Shown one piece after another: positions 32,877-40,459 of a stretch of DNA of 64,000 bases. Origin of the DNA: Rubrobacter_D sp963840835 (GTDB lineage: Bacteria > Actinomycetota > Rubrobacteria > Rubrobacterales > Rubrobacteraceae). The stretch lies in assembly GCA_963840835.1 (NCBI GenBank), contig CAWJAM010000003.1, positions 1 to 64,000 on the forward strand, written 5' to 3'. The first letter of the stretch is position 1. Each line of letters opens with the position of its first letter. Under the pieces are notes generated by a model. That model was not told the DNA's origin and searched no databases. It was given only the letters and a program-made list of their open reading frames with translations. Made by a program: the position numbers and the translations under genes.

Positions 32877-32916
32877 CTGGCACTTGCTGCCAGACACGAT
32901 AAAGGAGTTGGTGGTC

Positions 32917-33054
32917 ATGCGTATCAGCTGGGAGGAGTGCGATCCCGAAAGCGGCGTGATAACGCAGGTACTCGGCAGGAGCTACCGCGACCACGAAGAG
33001 ACGAGGACCCATGTCAGGAGGGAGTTGAGCGAGTATATGGAGAGGTCCGCATGA
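32917..33054 (+). CDS. 45-residue protein coupled to a serine recombinase
   Basis: AAAGGAG precedes ATG 32917 by about 9 nt. The encoded protein (MRISWEECDPESGVIT, then QVLGRSYRDHEETRTHV, ending SEYMERSA) is small, acidic and has no known domain. Its TGA overlaps the ATG of the recombinase remnant in the ATGA arrangement, implying the two were made together. Possibly an accessory or regulator of the integrase; inferred from coupling only. Confidence 0.5.
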   Translation: MRISWEECDPESGVITQVLGRSYRDHEETRTHVRRELSEYMERSA

Positions 33055-33206
33055 AGGTTGCCCTATACTGCCGGGTATCCACAGAGGAGCAGGCCTCAAG
33101 CGGTTTTTCTTTACGACAACAGCTTGAGGCCTTGCGTCGATATTGCAAAGACCGTTCGAGAGGGAGAGCCCCCTCAGCGGTCACTACTGCTTCACGGAAG
33201 CCATAG
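33051..33206 (+). pseudogene. Serine recombinase, N-terminal remnant
   Basis: ATG 33051 opens MKVALYCRVSTEEQASSGFS then LRQQLEALRRYC, the catalytic start of large serine recombinases with the nucleophile Ser in CRVSTEEQ. After RRYC the sequence loses family resemblance and stops at 51 residues, whereas the family has 400-550. A following frame (about 33215-33365: RRRQEFYRQAGLRVKVGDE) may be the far C-terminus after a deletion of the middle. It marks the right end of the accessory segment. Confidence 0.7.
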
Positions 33207-33353
33207 CTGATCTGGATGACGACATGATGGATAACGGCCTGTCCTACGGCTCCAGTGAGACGGCAGCGAGGCGCAGGCAGGAGTTCTATCGCCAGGCGGG
33301 ATTGAGGGTGAAGGTGGGGGACGAGCTAGAGATCAGCCTAGGCGTCGATGGGA

Positions 33354-33527
33354 TCACTGTTGGTGCAGATGAAAGTGCTTCAGGTAGTATTCGCAGCCCC
33401 ACGGAAACTCCGTAAAGCCAAGTTCTAGTGAAGAATCTTCCTTCGCCGCCGCCTCGAGCGTCCTCATGCCGGCGTGAACGAGCTCGGGACCTATGCCGTC
33501 ACCCCCGATAACCGCGATCTCGACCAC
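33354..33527 (-). pseudogene. N-terminal fragment of a tartrate/isopropylmalate-type dehydrogenase
   Basis: From GTG 33527 the minus strand reads EIAVIGGDGIGPELVHAG, then RTLEAAAKED, then FTEFPWGCEYYLKH, the first ~51 residues of this family (compare the intact copy: IALIPGDGIGKEVV and YEWGCEYYAE). After LKH (about 33375) it runs into the recombinase debris and stops. Same strand and order as the C-terminal piece at 21845-22072. Confidence 0.75.
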
Positions 33528-33584
33528 GACTCTATGCTAGCAAGCGGCAGGCGTCTCCATCAAGCTCAGGAGCCGTGTCGGGGA

Positions 33585-33607
33585 GAACACCGCGTCCCGC
33601 GGTGTTC
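33585..33607. promoter_or_regulatory. 10-bp perfect hairpin upstream of the coiled-coil gene
   Basis: GAACACCGCG, loop TCC, CGCGGTGTTC. It lies 7 nt before a -35 box. It could end upstream transcription or bind a regulator. The flanking stretch 33528-33584 has no gene. Confidence 0.4.
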
Positions 33608-33613
33608 GCGACC

Positions 33614-33641
33614 TTACAGTACCGAACGGAGCGGTTAGAAT
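33614..33641 (+). promoter_or_regulatory. Promoter of the coiled-coil gene
   Basis: TTACAG (33614-33619), 16-nt spacer, TAGAAT (33636-33641). AAAAGGAGGT follows about 10 nt later and the ATG is at 33668. Confidence 0.55.
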
Positions 33642-33667
33642 AAGGCTTCGGGAAAAGGAGGTAGGCA

Positions 33668-34003
33668 ATGGACGAGAGAGAGTTGCGGCGCAACCAGGAG
33701 GCCGCTGAGCGGCTGGACAGGCTTGCCCACCAGGGGTACAGGACGGCTGTGGATCAGGCCTTCGAAGCGCAGAAGAGCGGGATGAGGCTCTCGCGGAGGT
33801 TCTTCGAAGACTGGGTGGAGACGCTCGATGATCACGCGGAACTCAACCGCCGGACCCTTGGCAGCCTGCAGGAGCTTGTGAGGGAGCAGCGCGAGGTCTT
33901 CAGGGAGCTCTCCAGGGAGTCCGTTGACGCCTACGACGGCTTTCTGGATTCGCTGGACACGTATCAGGAAGAGATATCTAAACCGGACGAGCGCGAGGAC
34001 TGA
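33668..34003 (+). CDS. Small coiled-coil protein
   Basis: 111 residues, ATG 33668 with an excellent AAAAGGAGGT 5 nt upstream. Almost entirely charged heptad-like helix (RRNQEAAERLDRLAHQGYRTAV, then SLQELVREQREVFRELSRES). No membrane segment or catalytic motif. The own strong promoter and ribosome site suggest high expression. The style recalls phasin-like or granule-associated proteins, but that is speculation. Confidence 0.65.
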   Translation: MDERELRRNQEAAERLDRLAHQGYRTAVDQAFEAQKSGMRLSRRFFEDWVETLDDHAELNRRTLGSLQELVREQREVFRELSRESVDAYDGFLDSLDTYQEEISKPDERED

Positions 34004-34057
34004 GCGACAGGTCTTCGGAGGCTTGAAGGCGGACCTGTCCTTGTATACATTGGGTGG

Positions 34058-35485
34058 GTGGAGCTAATCGACAGGGGGTCTTGCCACCGGCTCATGCGAG
34101 AGGAAAAGCTTACAGAGGGTTCGTCTGGGAGACCGAGGACGGGCGGTTTGGACGGCGTCAATCCCCGGGCGACGGACGTCTTGCGCCGCAACGGTCTGAA
34201 GGCCTGGACCAAGCCAGCCCCCTCCCTGTATCCGCACCAGTGGAGTTGGGACTCCGCGTTTATCGCGCTCGGCCTCGCGCACGTAGACAACCGCCGGGCC
34301 ACGAACGAGCTCGACAGCCTGTTTACCGGCCAGTGGTCGACGGGGAAGGTGCCGCACATTGTCTTCGACCCCGAGGCGCCGCCCAAGAGTTACTTCCCTG
34401 ACGCGGAGCGCTGGAACTCCTCCGCGCTCTCTGAGGACGCGCCCTCGGGACGGCGCACCAGCGGCCTGTGCCAGCCGCCCGTCCACGCCATAGCCGTCAG
34501 GCGCATCTGGCAGACCTCCCGCGGCAAGGACGATGAACGTGTCGACCGCGCCCGCGCCTTCCTGCGCGGTAACTACCCGCGCCTGTTCTCCTGGCACCGT
34601 TACCTGGCGACCGCCCGCGACCCCGAAGGTTCGGGACTCGTGACCATCTACCATCCCTGGGAGAGCGGCACGGACAACTCCCCGCGCTGGGACTCCGTCC
34701 TGGAGAGGATCACCGTCGGGGAGGTGCCTTCCTACACCCGCTACGATCTCCAGCATGTCTCCGATCCCTCGCACCGGCCGACCGACAGCGAGTACGACCG
34801 CTTTCTGTGGCTCCTGGAGTTGCTAAAGCGTGCCCGCTACGACGAGGCCGACATCTACGAGAGACACCCGTTCCTCGTCAAGGATGTACTTTTTTCCGCC
34901 ATTCTGGTTGCGGCCAACGAAGCCTTGTTGGAGATCGCCGAGGTCGTCGAGGCGCCCGACGAAGACCGGGCGCTCATAGACGGTTGGATCGAACGCGGCC
35001 GCGCGGGCCTCGAGGAGCAATGGGATTCCGACCTCGGGCTCTGCCTGGACCGGGACGTTCTTGCGGATGAGCCCCTGCGGGTGCGTACGATAGCCGGCTT
35101 CTCGCCCCTTATCGGGGGCGGACTCGGCCATCAGCGGCTCCGCGACCTTCTTACGACCCTCGACTCGCGGGCTTTCGCCGGCAACCCCAAACTGCACTAC
35201 CCGCTGCCGCCCTCCACGAGCCCCGAAGAGGCCGGCTTTCACCCGAGGAGCTACTGGCGTGGTCCGGTCTGGCCCGTAGCCAACTGGCTCCTGTGGTGGT
35301 CGCTGCTGCGGGCGGGGGAGAGCGAGAGGGCCCAGAGCATGCGCCGCGAGACCCTGCACGAACTCTCAGAGGGGGGCTTCGCGGAGTACTTCGAGCCGTT
35401 CACCGGCGAGCCGCTCGGCTCGGGAGAGCAATCCTGGACCGCGGCTGTCGCCCTCGACATGGTCGCCACAGGGGGCGCTGATTAG
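34058..35485 (+). CDS. GH63 mannosylglycerate/glucosylglycerate hydrolase-like enzyme
   Basis: 475 residues, an (alpha/alpha)6-barrel glycosidase. Conserved blocks: SLYPHQWSWDSAFIALGLAHVD, TGKVPHIVF, LCQPPVHAIAVR, YHPWESGTDNSPRWD (catalytic-region acids) and YWRGPVWPVANWLLW. The family includes mannosylglycerate hydrolases described from Thermus and Rubrobacter, which recycle the compatible solute mannosylglycerate to mannose and glycerate. GTG 34058 lies 8 nt after TATACA; ATG 34094 is an alternative start. No mannosylglycerate synthase is in the window. Confidence 0.82.
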   Translation: MELIDRGSCHRLMREEKLTEGSSGRPRTGGLDGVNPRATDVLRRNGLKAWTKPAPSLYPHQWSWDSAFIALGLAHVDNRRATNELDSLFTGQWSTGKVPHIVFDPEAPPKSYFPDAERWNSSALSEDAPSGRRTSGLCQPPVHAIAVRRIWQTSRGKDDERVDRARAFLRGNYPRLFSWHRYLATARDPEGSGLVTIYHPWESGTDNSPRWDSVLERITVGEVPSYTRYDLQHVSDPSHRPTDSEYDRFLWLLELLKRARYDEADIYERHPFLVKDVLFSAILVAANEALLEIAEVVEAPDEDRALIDGWIERGRAGLEEQWDSDLGLCLDRDVLADEPLRVRTIAGFSPLIGGGLGHQRLRDLLTTLDSRAFAGNPKLHYPLPPSTSPEEAGFHPRSYWRGPVWPVANWLLWWSLLRAGESERAQSMRRETLHELSEGGFAEYFEPFTGEPLGSGEQSWTAAVALDMVATGGAD

Positions 35486-35486
35486 C

Positions 35487-35795
35487 ACGCTGCGGCTTCG
35501 CCTCCGCTTGTCAGCACGCTTCGGCTTCGCCTTCGCTTGTCAGCACGCGTCGGGCCTAGCGGCCCTCGCTTGTCAGCAACGCTAAGGCCTTCGGCCTCGC
35601 TTTCAGCTTTTGGTTTGTGCCTCGCTCTGCGGCGTGCAACGAACCGCTGCCTGAGGCGGTAGGGTTGTAAGCTCGTAGCGAAGCTCTGAGACGACTTCCT
35701 GACAAGGCGCCGACTGGAGGGAGGCGCCGTGCTGACAAGCCTGCGAAGCAGGCGTGCTGCACGCGGAGGCGAAGCCGCAGCGTGCTTACTCCTTC
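35487..35795 (-). repeat. Composite intergenic element, copy A (inverted)
   Basis: The core 35569-35740 matches, in reverse orientation, the cores at 43804-43979 and 54134-54307. Landmarks on the minus strand: CACGGCGCCTCCCTCC, GGCGCCTTGTCAGGAAGTCG, CTACCGCC, GCACGCCGCAGAGCG, CCAAAAGCTGAAAGCGAGG, GCGTTGCTGACAAG. Outside the core, CTTGTCAGCACGC hairpin units on the left and GCGTGCTG units on the right point in opposite directions. Confidence 0.75.
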
Positions 35796-35834
35796 GTCTC
35801 ACGGGCAGGAAATCGGTATAGTGGAGGCAGGAAC

Positions 35835-36374
35835 GTGGCGGCGGACGAGAAGGAGGAGACCACCGTGCTTGGCAAAGCGGTCGAGGACGCGATGAACGAG
35901 CAGATCAAGAACGAGCTCTTTTCGGCCTACCAGTACCTCTCGATGGCCGCGTACTGCGAGTCGGAGAACCTTCCGGGCTTCGCGCAGTGGATGCGCGCCC
36001 AGTCCCTGGAGGAGACGCAGCACGCGGTAAAGTTCTACGATTTCATCCTGGACCGGAGCGGCCGCGTCGTTCTGCACGGTATAGATGGGCCCGTGGTCGA
36101 GTTCGGGTCTCCCCTTGAGGTCTTCGAGCGGGCGCTAGAGCACGAGAAAAAAGTCACGGCGATGATCAACGACCTCTACGGGCTGGCGGCCAGGGAGAAC
36201 GACTACGCGAGCCAGACTTTTCTGCAATGGTTCGTGACGGAGCAGGTCGAGGAGGAGAAGAACGCCGAGGATGTCGTCGAGACTTTGAAAATGATAGGGG
36301 ACAAGAGTGAGGCGCTCTTCCTCCTCGACAGGGAGCTTGGCCAGCGCCGGACAGGGCAGCAAGCCACCGACTGA
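35835..36374 (+). CDS. Ferritin-like iron storage protein
   Basis: 179 residues from GTG 35835 (GGAGG upstream; a TATAGT -10-like box at about 35816). Nonheme ferritin: AMNEQIKNELFSAYQYLSMAAYCES (ferroxidase Glu on helix A), MRAQSLEETQHAVKFYDFILDR (E-x-x-H on helix B), and LQWFVTEQVEEEKNAEDVVETL (helix D ferroxidase acids). It oxidises Fe(II) and stores Fe(III) in a 24-mer. The longer upstream frame is repeat-derived. Fits the iron theme (FTR1, Fur proteins) of the window, though no Fur box is seen here. Confidence 0.92.
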   Translation: MAADEKEETTVLGKAVEDAMNEQIKNELFSAYQYLSMAAYCESENLPGFAQWMRAQSLEETQHAVKFYDFILDRSGRVVLHGIDGPVVEFGSPLEVFERALEHEKKVTAMINDLYGLAARENDYASQTFLQWFVTEQVEEEKNAEDVVETLKMIGDKSEALFLLDRELGQRRTGQQATD

Positions 36375-36487
36375 CAGCGGGTTGAACCCGCGCAACCCAT
36401 CCTCAACCCGCGCCGGCTAACATTTCAGCAAGTCAGCCTTCTGTTCTTGCTGAAGGTGCGCTGAAGTATGCTAACTGGCTGACGGCT

Positions 36488-36997
36488 TCAGGGTTGGATC
36501 TCCCTTCCGTCCAGCCACTCATCTCTTCGTTCCTTGAGCCAGGTCGTCCGCAGTCTGTTCGCCGCTATTCGGGCCGGCATGTCGTCCGGTTCGAGGTCGG
36601 CTATGTATTTGTACGATGTCTTTCCGCCGCTCATGAGCGCCACCAGCCCGCGCTCGGCCTGCCTCCGGTCCTCGGCGGCTAGTTTGTTCAGGAGCGCGGG
36701 GAGCTCTCCCGGCAGCGGCTCGCCGAGCAACCTGGCGAGCTGGCCATCCTTGCGCAGTTGGAGCTGGCGTCGCTCCGTCCGCACGAAGCGCTCCCAGGTG
36801 GCTACTTCTTCCTCCTGCTTTCTCTTCCTGGCCTGCTCCCGCTTGTGCGCAAGCTCTTTCTGTCTGGCGGCCGCTACCCAGGCGGCGGCGAACCTTGCCC
36901 GGCTTCGCTCCCTGGCTAACTCGCGCCCGCCATTCCCTGGTTCCTTTTGCACGCTGTCTGTTAAACCGTCGTCTATCACAAGAAACTTCCTACTCAC
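36488..36997 (-). CDS. Charged helical protein, function unknown
   Basis: 169 residues from GTG 36997. Highly basic and acidic helices (RELARERSRARFAAAWVAAARQKELAHKREQARKRKQEEE), then LPALLNKLAAEDRRQAERGLVALM and a C-terminal WLKERRDEWLDGREIQP. Not recognised. No membrane or signal segment. The flanking regions are repeats and AT-richer sequence, consistent with an accessory gene. Convergent with ferritin. Confidence 0.5.
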   Translation of the reverse strand: MSRKFLVIDDGLTDSVQKEPGNGGRELARERSRARFAAAWVAAARQKELAHKREQARKRKQEEEVATWERFVRTERRQLQLRKDGQLARLLGEPLPGELPALLNKLAAEDRRQAERGLVALMSGGKTSYKYIADLEPDDMPARIAANRLRTTWLKERRDEWLDGREIQP

Positions 36998-37433
36998 TTC
37001 TCGAGCCCCGAAAATGGTGCACGGCCCGGGGCTCGTACTCTTGAGGCCACGGATGGCGGGGTCGGCTCCGATACGAAGTACCCGCCCTCCTGTTTAATGC
37101 TTATTGTATCATAACGTGACACTTTCGTAGGCCACGCGCTTCCGGCTTTTCGACGGGGCGTTCTCGAAGCCCCGACCCCATCTAAGTGGCCTTCAGCGAT
37201 CAACATTCAGCTTCTTCACTTGGCCGAGAGCTGAGAGCATCTGCGAAGAAGTCGAACCTCCCTGCAGACTACTCTATTCGCCCGCGTAGGGAGAGACTTC
37301 ACAGACTCGCCCGAACCTGGACCGTGACACTTCCGCGTCACGTCTTCGGCGGAGTGTAATATTGCATGCGATCCCACGGAGTCAAGGGCCGTATTGTGGG
37401 AGACAGATCGGACGCTCGTGGGGGTGCACAAGG
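36998..37433. other. Intergenic stretch, no supported gene
   Basis: Holds a GAGCCCC...GGGGCTC hairpin (about 37002-37034) near the start of the minus-strand gene and two copies of CGTGACACTTYCG (37115-37127 and 37323-37335); the second is part of a CGTGAC...GTCACG hairpin. Short frames here (such as 36994-37206 minus) lack start sites or family features. Confidence 0.4.
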
Positions 37434-37862
37434 ATGGTGCGACGGATGACGCAAGAAGAGTACAGGGGGTTCCTGCTCGAGCGGGCCAGGACGGCCACGC
37501 TCGCCACCGTAAGGGCCGACGGACGGCCGCACGCCGCCCCGATCTGGTTCGACCTCGACGGCGACACGCTCGTCTTCACGACGGGCGAGAGCACAGTCAA
37601 GGGGCGCAACATGCGCAAAGATCCCCGCGTCAGTCTCTGCATCGACGAGGAAGACCCGCCCTTCCATTTCGTTCTGATCGAAGGCCTCGCCGATCTCGCC
37701 GCGGGAGGACCCGATCTGCTGTACTGGGCTACACGCCTCGGGGGTCGCTACATGGGCGCAGACAGGGCCGACGAGTACGGCTGGCGCAATGCGGTGGAGG
37801 GGGAGTTGCTGGTGCGGGTGAAGCCGCGAAGGATCGTCGCGAACAAGAACATAGCCGACTGA
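37434..37862 (+). CDS. PPOX-class FMN/F420-binding oxidoreductase
   Basis: 142 residues. Split-barrel fold of the pyridoxamine-phosphate-oxidase superfamily: FLLERARTATLATVRADGRPHAAPIWFDLDGDTLVFTT, GRNMRKDPRVSLCIDEED, then a C-terminal VKPRRIVANKN. The RPHAAPIWF pattern matches the actinobacterial F420-dependent group, but FMN is also possible. Start ATG 37434 or 37446. It would reduce a small substrate or bind flavin/heme; the substrate is unknown. Confidence 0.8.
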   Translation: MVRRMTQEEYRGFLLERARTATLATVRADGRPHAAPIWFDLDGDTLVFTTGESTVKGRNMRKDPRVSLCIDEEDPPFHFVLIEGLADLAAGGPDLLYWATRLGGRYMGADRADEYGWRNAVEGELLVRVKPRRIVANKNIAD

Positions 37863-37962
37863 GATGGCACGCTTCGGCCTGCGGCCTCCGCCTGTCAGCT
37901 GTGCTAGCATGGTCCTTCTGAAGCAGTACCGAACGGCCATTGGTACGCTATGATTCCGTCTG

Positions 37963-38661
37963 ATGCAGGAACCTCAAAAGGAAACGGCAGGAGAGGGGAG
38001 AGGCGGTGAGTACCCCGCTGATCGGCTGCGCGAGGCTGTCTCTCGTCCGCTGATTGGGTGGCGCGAGATCTACGAGAGCTTCTCGCCGGTAGACGTCGAG
38101 ACGGGTAAGCGGCGTCCGCGGGTGCCGCCGCCCGGCGCGGATTCGCGGCGCGCGGCGGTGCTCGTCCCGATCCTCATCGAGGGCGGGGATGCTCGGGTAG
38201 TCTACACGGTTAGGAAGGGCGATCTCGCCGACCACGCCGGACAGATCTCCTTCCCAGGCGGCAGCACCGAGGCGGGCGACGGGTCTCTTATGCAGACGGC
38301 GCTGCGCGAGGCCGAGGAGGAGATCGACCTCAGCCCCGACCTGGTCGAGGTTATCGGGGAGCTGGAGGAGATGTACATACCGCCGTCCAACTTCTGCGTC
38401 AGCCCCTTTGTGGGGCTCCTGCCGCCCGAGGCCGAGATGGTGCTCGCCCCCGACGAGGTGGAGGAGATCTTCACGGTCTCCCTGGAGACGCTGAGCGACC
38501 GAGAGACGTTGCGTAGGGTACTCTGGCGTCACGACGGCCGCGACTACGAGGTGCCCGTGTTCGCCGTCGGGGGCCAGGTCCCGCGCAACATCTGGGGCGC
38601 GACGGCGGCGATGACGGCGGCCCTGCTCGCACGCTTGGGCTGGCGCGGGTACAGGCACTAG
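37963..38661 (+). CDS. Nudix hydrolase, CoA-pyrophosphatase type
   Basis: 232 residues. The Nudix box is complete: GGSTEAGDGSLMQTALREAEEE (G-x5-E-x7-REUxEE), preceded by the FPGG of the CoA-pyrophosphatase subgroup (AGQISFPGG). It would cleave the pyrophosphate of CoA or oxidised CoA to phosphopantetheine plus 3',5'-ADP. IPPSNFCVSPFVGLLP matches the NudL-like extension. The next gene (membrane protein) starts 10 nt later, suggesting co-transcription. Confidence 0.85.
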   Translation: MQEPQKETAGEGRGGEYPADRLREAVSRPLIGWREIYESFSPVDVETGKRRPRVPPPGADSRRAAVLVPILIEGGDARVVYTVRKGDLADHAGQISFPGGSTEAGDGSLMQTALREAEEEIDLSPDLVEVIGELEEMYIPPSNFCVSPFVGLLPPEAEMVLAPDEVEEIFTVSLETLSDRETLRRVLWRHDGRDYEVPVFAVGGQVPRNIWGATAAMTAALLARLGWRGYRH

Positions 38662-38670
38662 GGCGGCGGC

Positions 38671-39066
38671 GTGCTGCGACTCGTTGCGATCGGCCTCTTC
38701 GGCCTCATGTTTCTGGCCGAGGCGGGGGACATCTACGGGTTGGTGCTGACGCTCGCCGACCCAGGACCGGCGGCGAACAGGTTCGGCATCGCCGCGGGGG
38801 CCGAGGTCGTGCGCAGCAGCGTGCTCCTGCTCCTGGCTCTGGCCGTGGCCTCTGGCGCGCTCCTGGCCCTGGCCGGCCTGCTGGCCAAAAGACCCACGCT
38901 CTTCCATCGAAGCGCCCTGGTGTGCGCCCTCGGTTACCTCCTGTACGGGCTCTACCAGGTGGCCGACGGCGCGTTGCAGGTCGGTTCGGGGATCGTGGTC
39001 GTCGCCGGTTTGATCTACGTCATCCTCGGCGGCCTCGCCTACGCCGTGCATCGCTCGGTGTATTAG
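38671..39066 (+). CDS. Four-helix membrane protein, function unknown
   Basis: 131 residues starting at GTG 38671, nearly all hydrophobic: LRLVAIGLFGLMFLAEAG, SSVLLLLALAVASGALLALAGLL, LVCALGYLLYGLYQVADG, and IVVVAGLIYVILGGLAYAV. It follows the Nudix gene by 10 nt. I cannot assign a family. It ends 1 nt before a repeat array. Confidence 0.6.
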   Translation: MLRLVAIGLFGLMFLAEAGDIYGLVLTLADPGPAANRFGIAAGAEVVRSSVLLLLALAVASGALLALAGLLAKRPTLFHRSALVCALGYLLYGLYQVADGALQVGSGIVVVAGLIYVILGGLAYAVHRSVY

Positions 39067-39130
39067 AGCACGCTCCGGCGTCGCCTCCGCTTGTCAGCAA
39101 CGCTTCGAGCCTTCGGCTCTCGCTTTCAGC
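39067..39130. repeat. Short CTTGTCAGCAACGC repeat
   Basis: GCACGCTCCGGCGTCGCC, CTTGTCAGCAACGCTTCG and GCTTTCAGC units, i.e. one end of the composite element without its core. Confidence 0.6.
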
Positions 39131-39152
39131 CCCAGCAATTCACGCGCCGATG

Positions 39153-39190
39153 TGCTATCTTACACTGTAAGTGTACAGTGTAAGATAGCA
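39153..39190 (+). promoter_or_regulatory. Large perfect inverted repeat before the DegT/GlpD-like pair
   Basis: TGCTATCTTACACTGTA (39153-39169), AGTG, TACAGTGTAAGATAGCA (39174-39190): 17-bp perfect arms around 4 nt. Inside it, TACACT-GTA-AGTGTA is a second, nested 6-3-6 palindrome. AT-rich, no T tract, 19 nt before the start codon of the first gene, overlapping where the promoter must lie. This fits a TetR/MarR-type operator; no such regulator is adjacent. Confidence 0.65.
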
Positions 39191-39208
39191 TTTAAGGGGT
39201 GAGGTGTT

Positions 39209-40459
39209 GTGGGGTTGGTTGGGTGGGGTAGGTACGCGAGGCACGGGTTGGATCTCTCGCTGCGGGATGTCTTGTTTGGTGGGCTTGCGTGTGGCTGGCT
39301 GTGGCGGAGGGATCGGCTGGAGGCTGAGGTGCTCGGGCTCTGTTCGGTGGGGGATGAAGCGTTGGTTTGCTACTCCGTGCGGAGTGGGTGGGACCTCTGG
39401 CTCAGGGTGCAGGGGTTGCTGGCTGGGGATGAGGTTATCGTCACTGCCGTCACCCATCCCGACATGGTCAAGATAGTACAGGGGCACGGGTTGTGCGCCG
39501 TTCCCGTGGACATCGACCCGGAGACGCTCGCGCCGCGGCTTCGGACGCTGGAAGCAGCCCTCACGCCGCGCACGCGAGTCGTGCTCGTGGCGCACCTCTT
39601 CGGTGGGCGCATGGACCTCGGTCCTGTTGCCCGGTTCGCGAGAGAGCACGGCCTACTCCTCGTCGAGGACTGCGCCCAGGCCTTCCAGGGGCCGGAAGCA
39701 GTGGGGGATACGGCGGCTGACGTATCGATGTACAGCTTTGGCACCCTGAAGACGGCGACCGCGTTGGGCGGCGCGGTCCTGCGGGTACGCGACCGTGGGG
39801 TGCTGTGCAGGATGCGTGGGATCCAGGCCTCCTATCCCGTGCAGCGCAGGGGCTCGTACGCGAGAAAGCTGCTGAGGGCGCTCGGCCTCATCGTGGTCTC
39901 GCGGCCGCGGCCCTACGCGTTGCTGGCGCTGGTCTGTACCCGATTAGGGTACGACCTCGACTCCCTGGTCAACGGCGCGGTCCGCGCGTTCCCACCGCAG
40001 GTGGCGGAGGCGAGGTTCTTCGGATGTCTCAGGCACAGGCCCTCTGGGCCGCTGCTCGCGATGCTCTCCCGCCGGCTTGGGACCTTCGACAGTGGGCGGC
40101 TCGCGAGGCGGGCATCGGCCGGCGAGCGGTTCGCCGGTAGACTACGGATGGCTACCGTCCATCCTGGTGGGCGTTCGTTGCTGAGGACGCACTGGCTCTT
40201 TCCCGTGGTCGTCGCCGACCCGGAGACTCTGATCGCCGATCTCAGGGACCGAGGCCTGGACGCGAGCCGGGCCACGAGCAGCATCCGCGTCGTCGAGGCG
40301 CCCGCCGGGCGCCCTTCGCCCACCGAAGCCTCGCTCATGATGTCAGGCGTCGTCTTCCTACCCGTATATCCGGAGCTACCTCCGCAAGCGTTAGACGTGA
40401 TGGTCGATCTCGTCGACTCCTGTGCCTCCCCTGTGGCCCGCGAGAGCGTGACGTTGTGA
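39209..40459 (+). CDS. DegT/DnrJ/EryC1-type PLP aminotransferase
   Basis: 416 residues, GTG 39209 after AAGGGGTGAGG. Fold-type I aminotransferase of the sugar/secondary-metabolite family: GDEVIVTAVTHPDMVKIV, VDIDPETLAP, VVLVAHLFGGRMD, the PLP aspartate in LLVEDCAQAF, and the Schiff-base lysine in SFGTLKTATALGGAV. The N-terminus has unusual hydrophobic/Trp-rich sequence (VLFGGLACGWLWRRDRLEAE). Its stop overlaps the next ATG by 1 nt. It may aminate a sugar or polyol; the GlpD-like partner hints at a 3-carbon phosphate substrate, which is speculation. Confidence 0.8.
   Translation: MGLVGWGRYARHGLDLSLRDVLFGGLACGWLWRRDRLEAEVLGLCSVGDEALVCYSVRSGWDLWLRVQGLLAGDEVIVTAVTHPDMVKIVQGHGLCAVPVDIDPETLAPRLRTLEAALTPRTRVVLVAHLFGGRMDLGPVARFAREHGLLLVEDCAQAFQGPEAVGDTAADVSMYSFGTLKTATALGGAVLRVRDRGVLCRMRGIQASYPVQRRGSYARKLLRALGLIVVSRPRPYALLALVCTRLGYDLDSLVNGAVRAFPPQVAEARFFGCLRHRPSGPLLAMLSRRLGTFDSGRLARRASAGERFAGRLRMATVHPGGRSLLRTHWLFPVVVADPETLIADLRDRGLDASRATSSIRVVEAPAGRPSPTEASLMMSGVVFLPVYPELPPQALDVMVDLVDSCASPVARESVTL

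Noticed and set aside
36377..36391. GCGGGTT-G-AACCCGC after ferritin as a terminator
   Set aside because: The loop would be 1 nt and there is no T tract; a palindrome only.
36994..37206. 70-codon minus-strand frame
   Set aside because: No ribosome site, no recognisable domain, covers hairpin sequence.
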